This document shows, one piece after another, positions 48,638 to 49,370 of a stretch of DNA of 49,370 nt. Made by a program: the position numbers and the translations under genes. How positions within the stretch are numbered: position 1 is the first letter of the stretch; each line of letters begins with the position of its first letter. A model generated the notes under the pieces. The model was not told the origin of the DNA. It was given only the letters and a program-made list of their open reading frames with translations, and did no database searches. Source of the DNA: Moraxellaceae bacterium (GTDB lineage Bacteria > Pseudomonadota > Gammaproteobacteria > Burkholderiales > Rhodocyclaceae); NCBI GenBank assembly GCA_031119205.1, contig JAVHYF010000010.1:1-49370 (forward strand), given 5' to 3'.

Positions 48638-49370
48638 ATGAACATCACTCTTGCGATTGACTGCATGGGCGGCGATCACGGTCCATCCGTGACGATTCCT
48701 GCTGCCTTGCGATTCCTCGACGAAGATACGTCCGTGCACGCTGTGCTGGTGGGCAAACCGGAGAGTTTCTCCGGTGATGTCGCTGCACGGCTGGCTGCTT
48801 ACGGTGATCGCGTGACGATCCGTCACGCCTCCGAAGTGGTCGAGATGGACGAGCCGCCGGCGTCTGCCTTGCGCGGCAAGAAGGATTCGTCCATGCGTGT
48901 GTCGATCGATCTCGTGAAAAGCGGTGAGGCGCATGCGGCCATCTCTGCCGGCAATACCGGCGCGCTGATGGCGATTTCGCGCTTCGTGCTCAAGACGCTG
49001 CCGGGCATCGACCGGCCTGCGATCGCGACCATCATGCCGACGATTCATGGTCAGACCTACATGCTGGACTTGGGCGCCAATGTCGATTGCTCTGCAGAGC
49101 ACCTGCTGCAGTTCGGCATCATGGGGGCCATGCTGGTCGAGTCGGTGGAGCACCGTGAGCGCCCCAAGGTCGGGCTGCTGAACATCGGCGAAGAGGACAT
49201 CAAGGGTAACGAGGTGGTGAAGCAGGCCGCCGAGTTGCTGCGCGATTCCGGCCTGAACTTCTACGGCAACGTCGAAGGTAATGACATCTACAAAGGCACG
49301 ACGGATGTGGTGGTCTGCGACGGTTTTGTCGGGAATGTCGCGCTGAAGGCTTCCGAAGGTCTGGCCCAGA
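48638..49370 (+). CDS. plsX: Phosphate acyltransferase PlsX, 3' end outside window
   Basis: Converts acyl-ACP to acyl-phosphate, the acyl donor for PlsY in phospholipid synthesis; a peripheral membrane enzyme. The 244 codons in the window start [20 protein letters not shown], the typical N-terminus. [12 protein letters not shown], the [10 protein letters not shown] motif, [12 protein letters not shown] and [16 protein letters not shown] follow. Roughly 100 residues of the usual 340-350 are missing at the window edge. A fabH gene would be expected next. It is 108 bases downstream of rpmF. Confidence 0.97.
   Translation, partial: MNITLAIDCMGGDHGPSVTIPAALRFLDEDTSVHAVLVGKPESFSGDVAARLAAYGDRVTIRHASEVVEMDEPPASALRGKKDSSMRVSIDLVKSGEAHAAISAGNTGALMAISRFVLKTLPGIDRPAIATIMPTIHGQTYMLDLGANVDCSAEHLLQFGIMGAMLVESVEHRERPKVGLLNIGEEDIKGNEVVKQAAELLRDSGLNFYGNVEGNDIYKGTTDVVVCDGFVGNVALKASEGLAQ

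Overview
The window looks like a chromosomal segment of a betaproteobacterium, most likely of the Rhodocyclales. It is GC-rich. The gene strings dapA-bamC and, divergently, rne / rluC-HAD-Rieske-sppA followed by yceD-rpmF-plsX are housekeeping neighbourhoods typical of Betaproteobacteria. The prfB frameshift site and the SOS boxes are of the proteobacterial type. A secreted rhamnogalacturonan lyase with a poly-serine linker hints at a plant-polysaccharide-degrading lifestyle; naming a genus would be a guess.

Layout. (1) 1-9329, all on the minus strand, read right to left: prfB (RF2, with programmed +1 frameshift), a GFA-family zinc protein, a three-gene SMC-type cluster (winged-helix/kleisin-like, KITE-like, SMC-like ATPase), a GGDEF diguanylate cyclase, and lysS running off the left edge. 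prfB and lysS are direct neighbours in many proteobacteria, so the SMC cluster and GGDEF gene look like an insertion between them. (2) 9436-27618, minus strand: one 6060-codon RHS/YD-repeat polymorphic toxin. It has an eight-repeat propeller-like region, three LysM-like segments, two RHS blocks separated by a zone of repeated beta-sandwich modules, and a CdiA-type nuclease-like tip. No immunity gene follows it. (3) 27904-32705: rarA, a small conserved-looking ORF on the opposite strand, serS and a membrane M48 peptidase. (4) 32817-35045, minus strand: secreted PL11 rhamnogalacturonan lyase. (5) 35249-36502: lexA with two SOS boxes and two small downstream genes. (6) 36615-39673: a histone-deacetylase-family hydrolase, dapA and bamC. 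(7) 39992-49370: rne, divergent from rluC-HAD-Rieske-sppA; then maf and an RsmI-like methyltransferase on the minus strand; then yceD-rpmF-plsX, with plsX leaving the window.

Most genes are core functions: translation (lysS, prfB, serS, rpmF, rluC), RNA decay (rne), replication and SOS response (rarA, lexA), lysine and cell-wall precursor synthesis (dapA), outer-membrane assembly (bamC) and phospholipid synthesis (plsX). The accessory content is the SMC cluster without a JetD nuclease, the giant RHS protein and the pectin-active lyase. The first two are the best candidates for under-described systems. Family calls rest on motifs and overall resemblance read by eye; no database search was possible.
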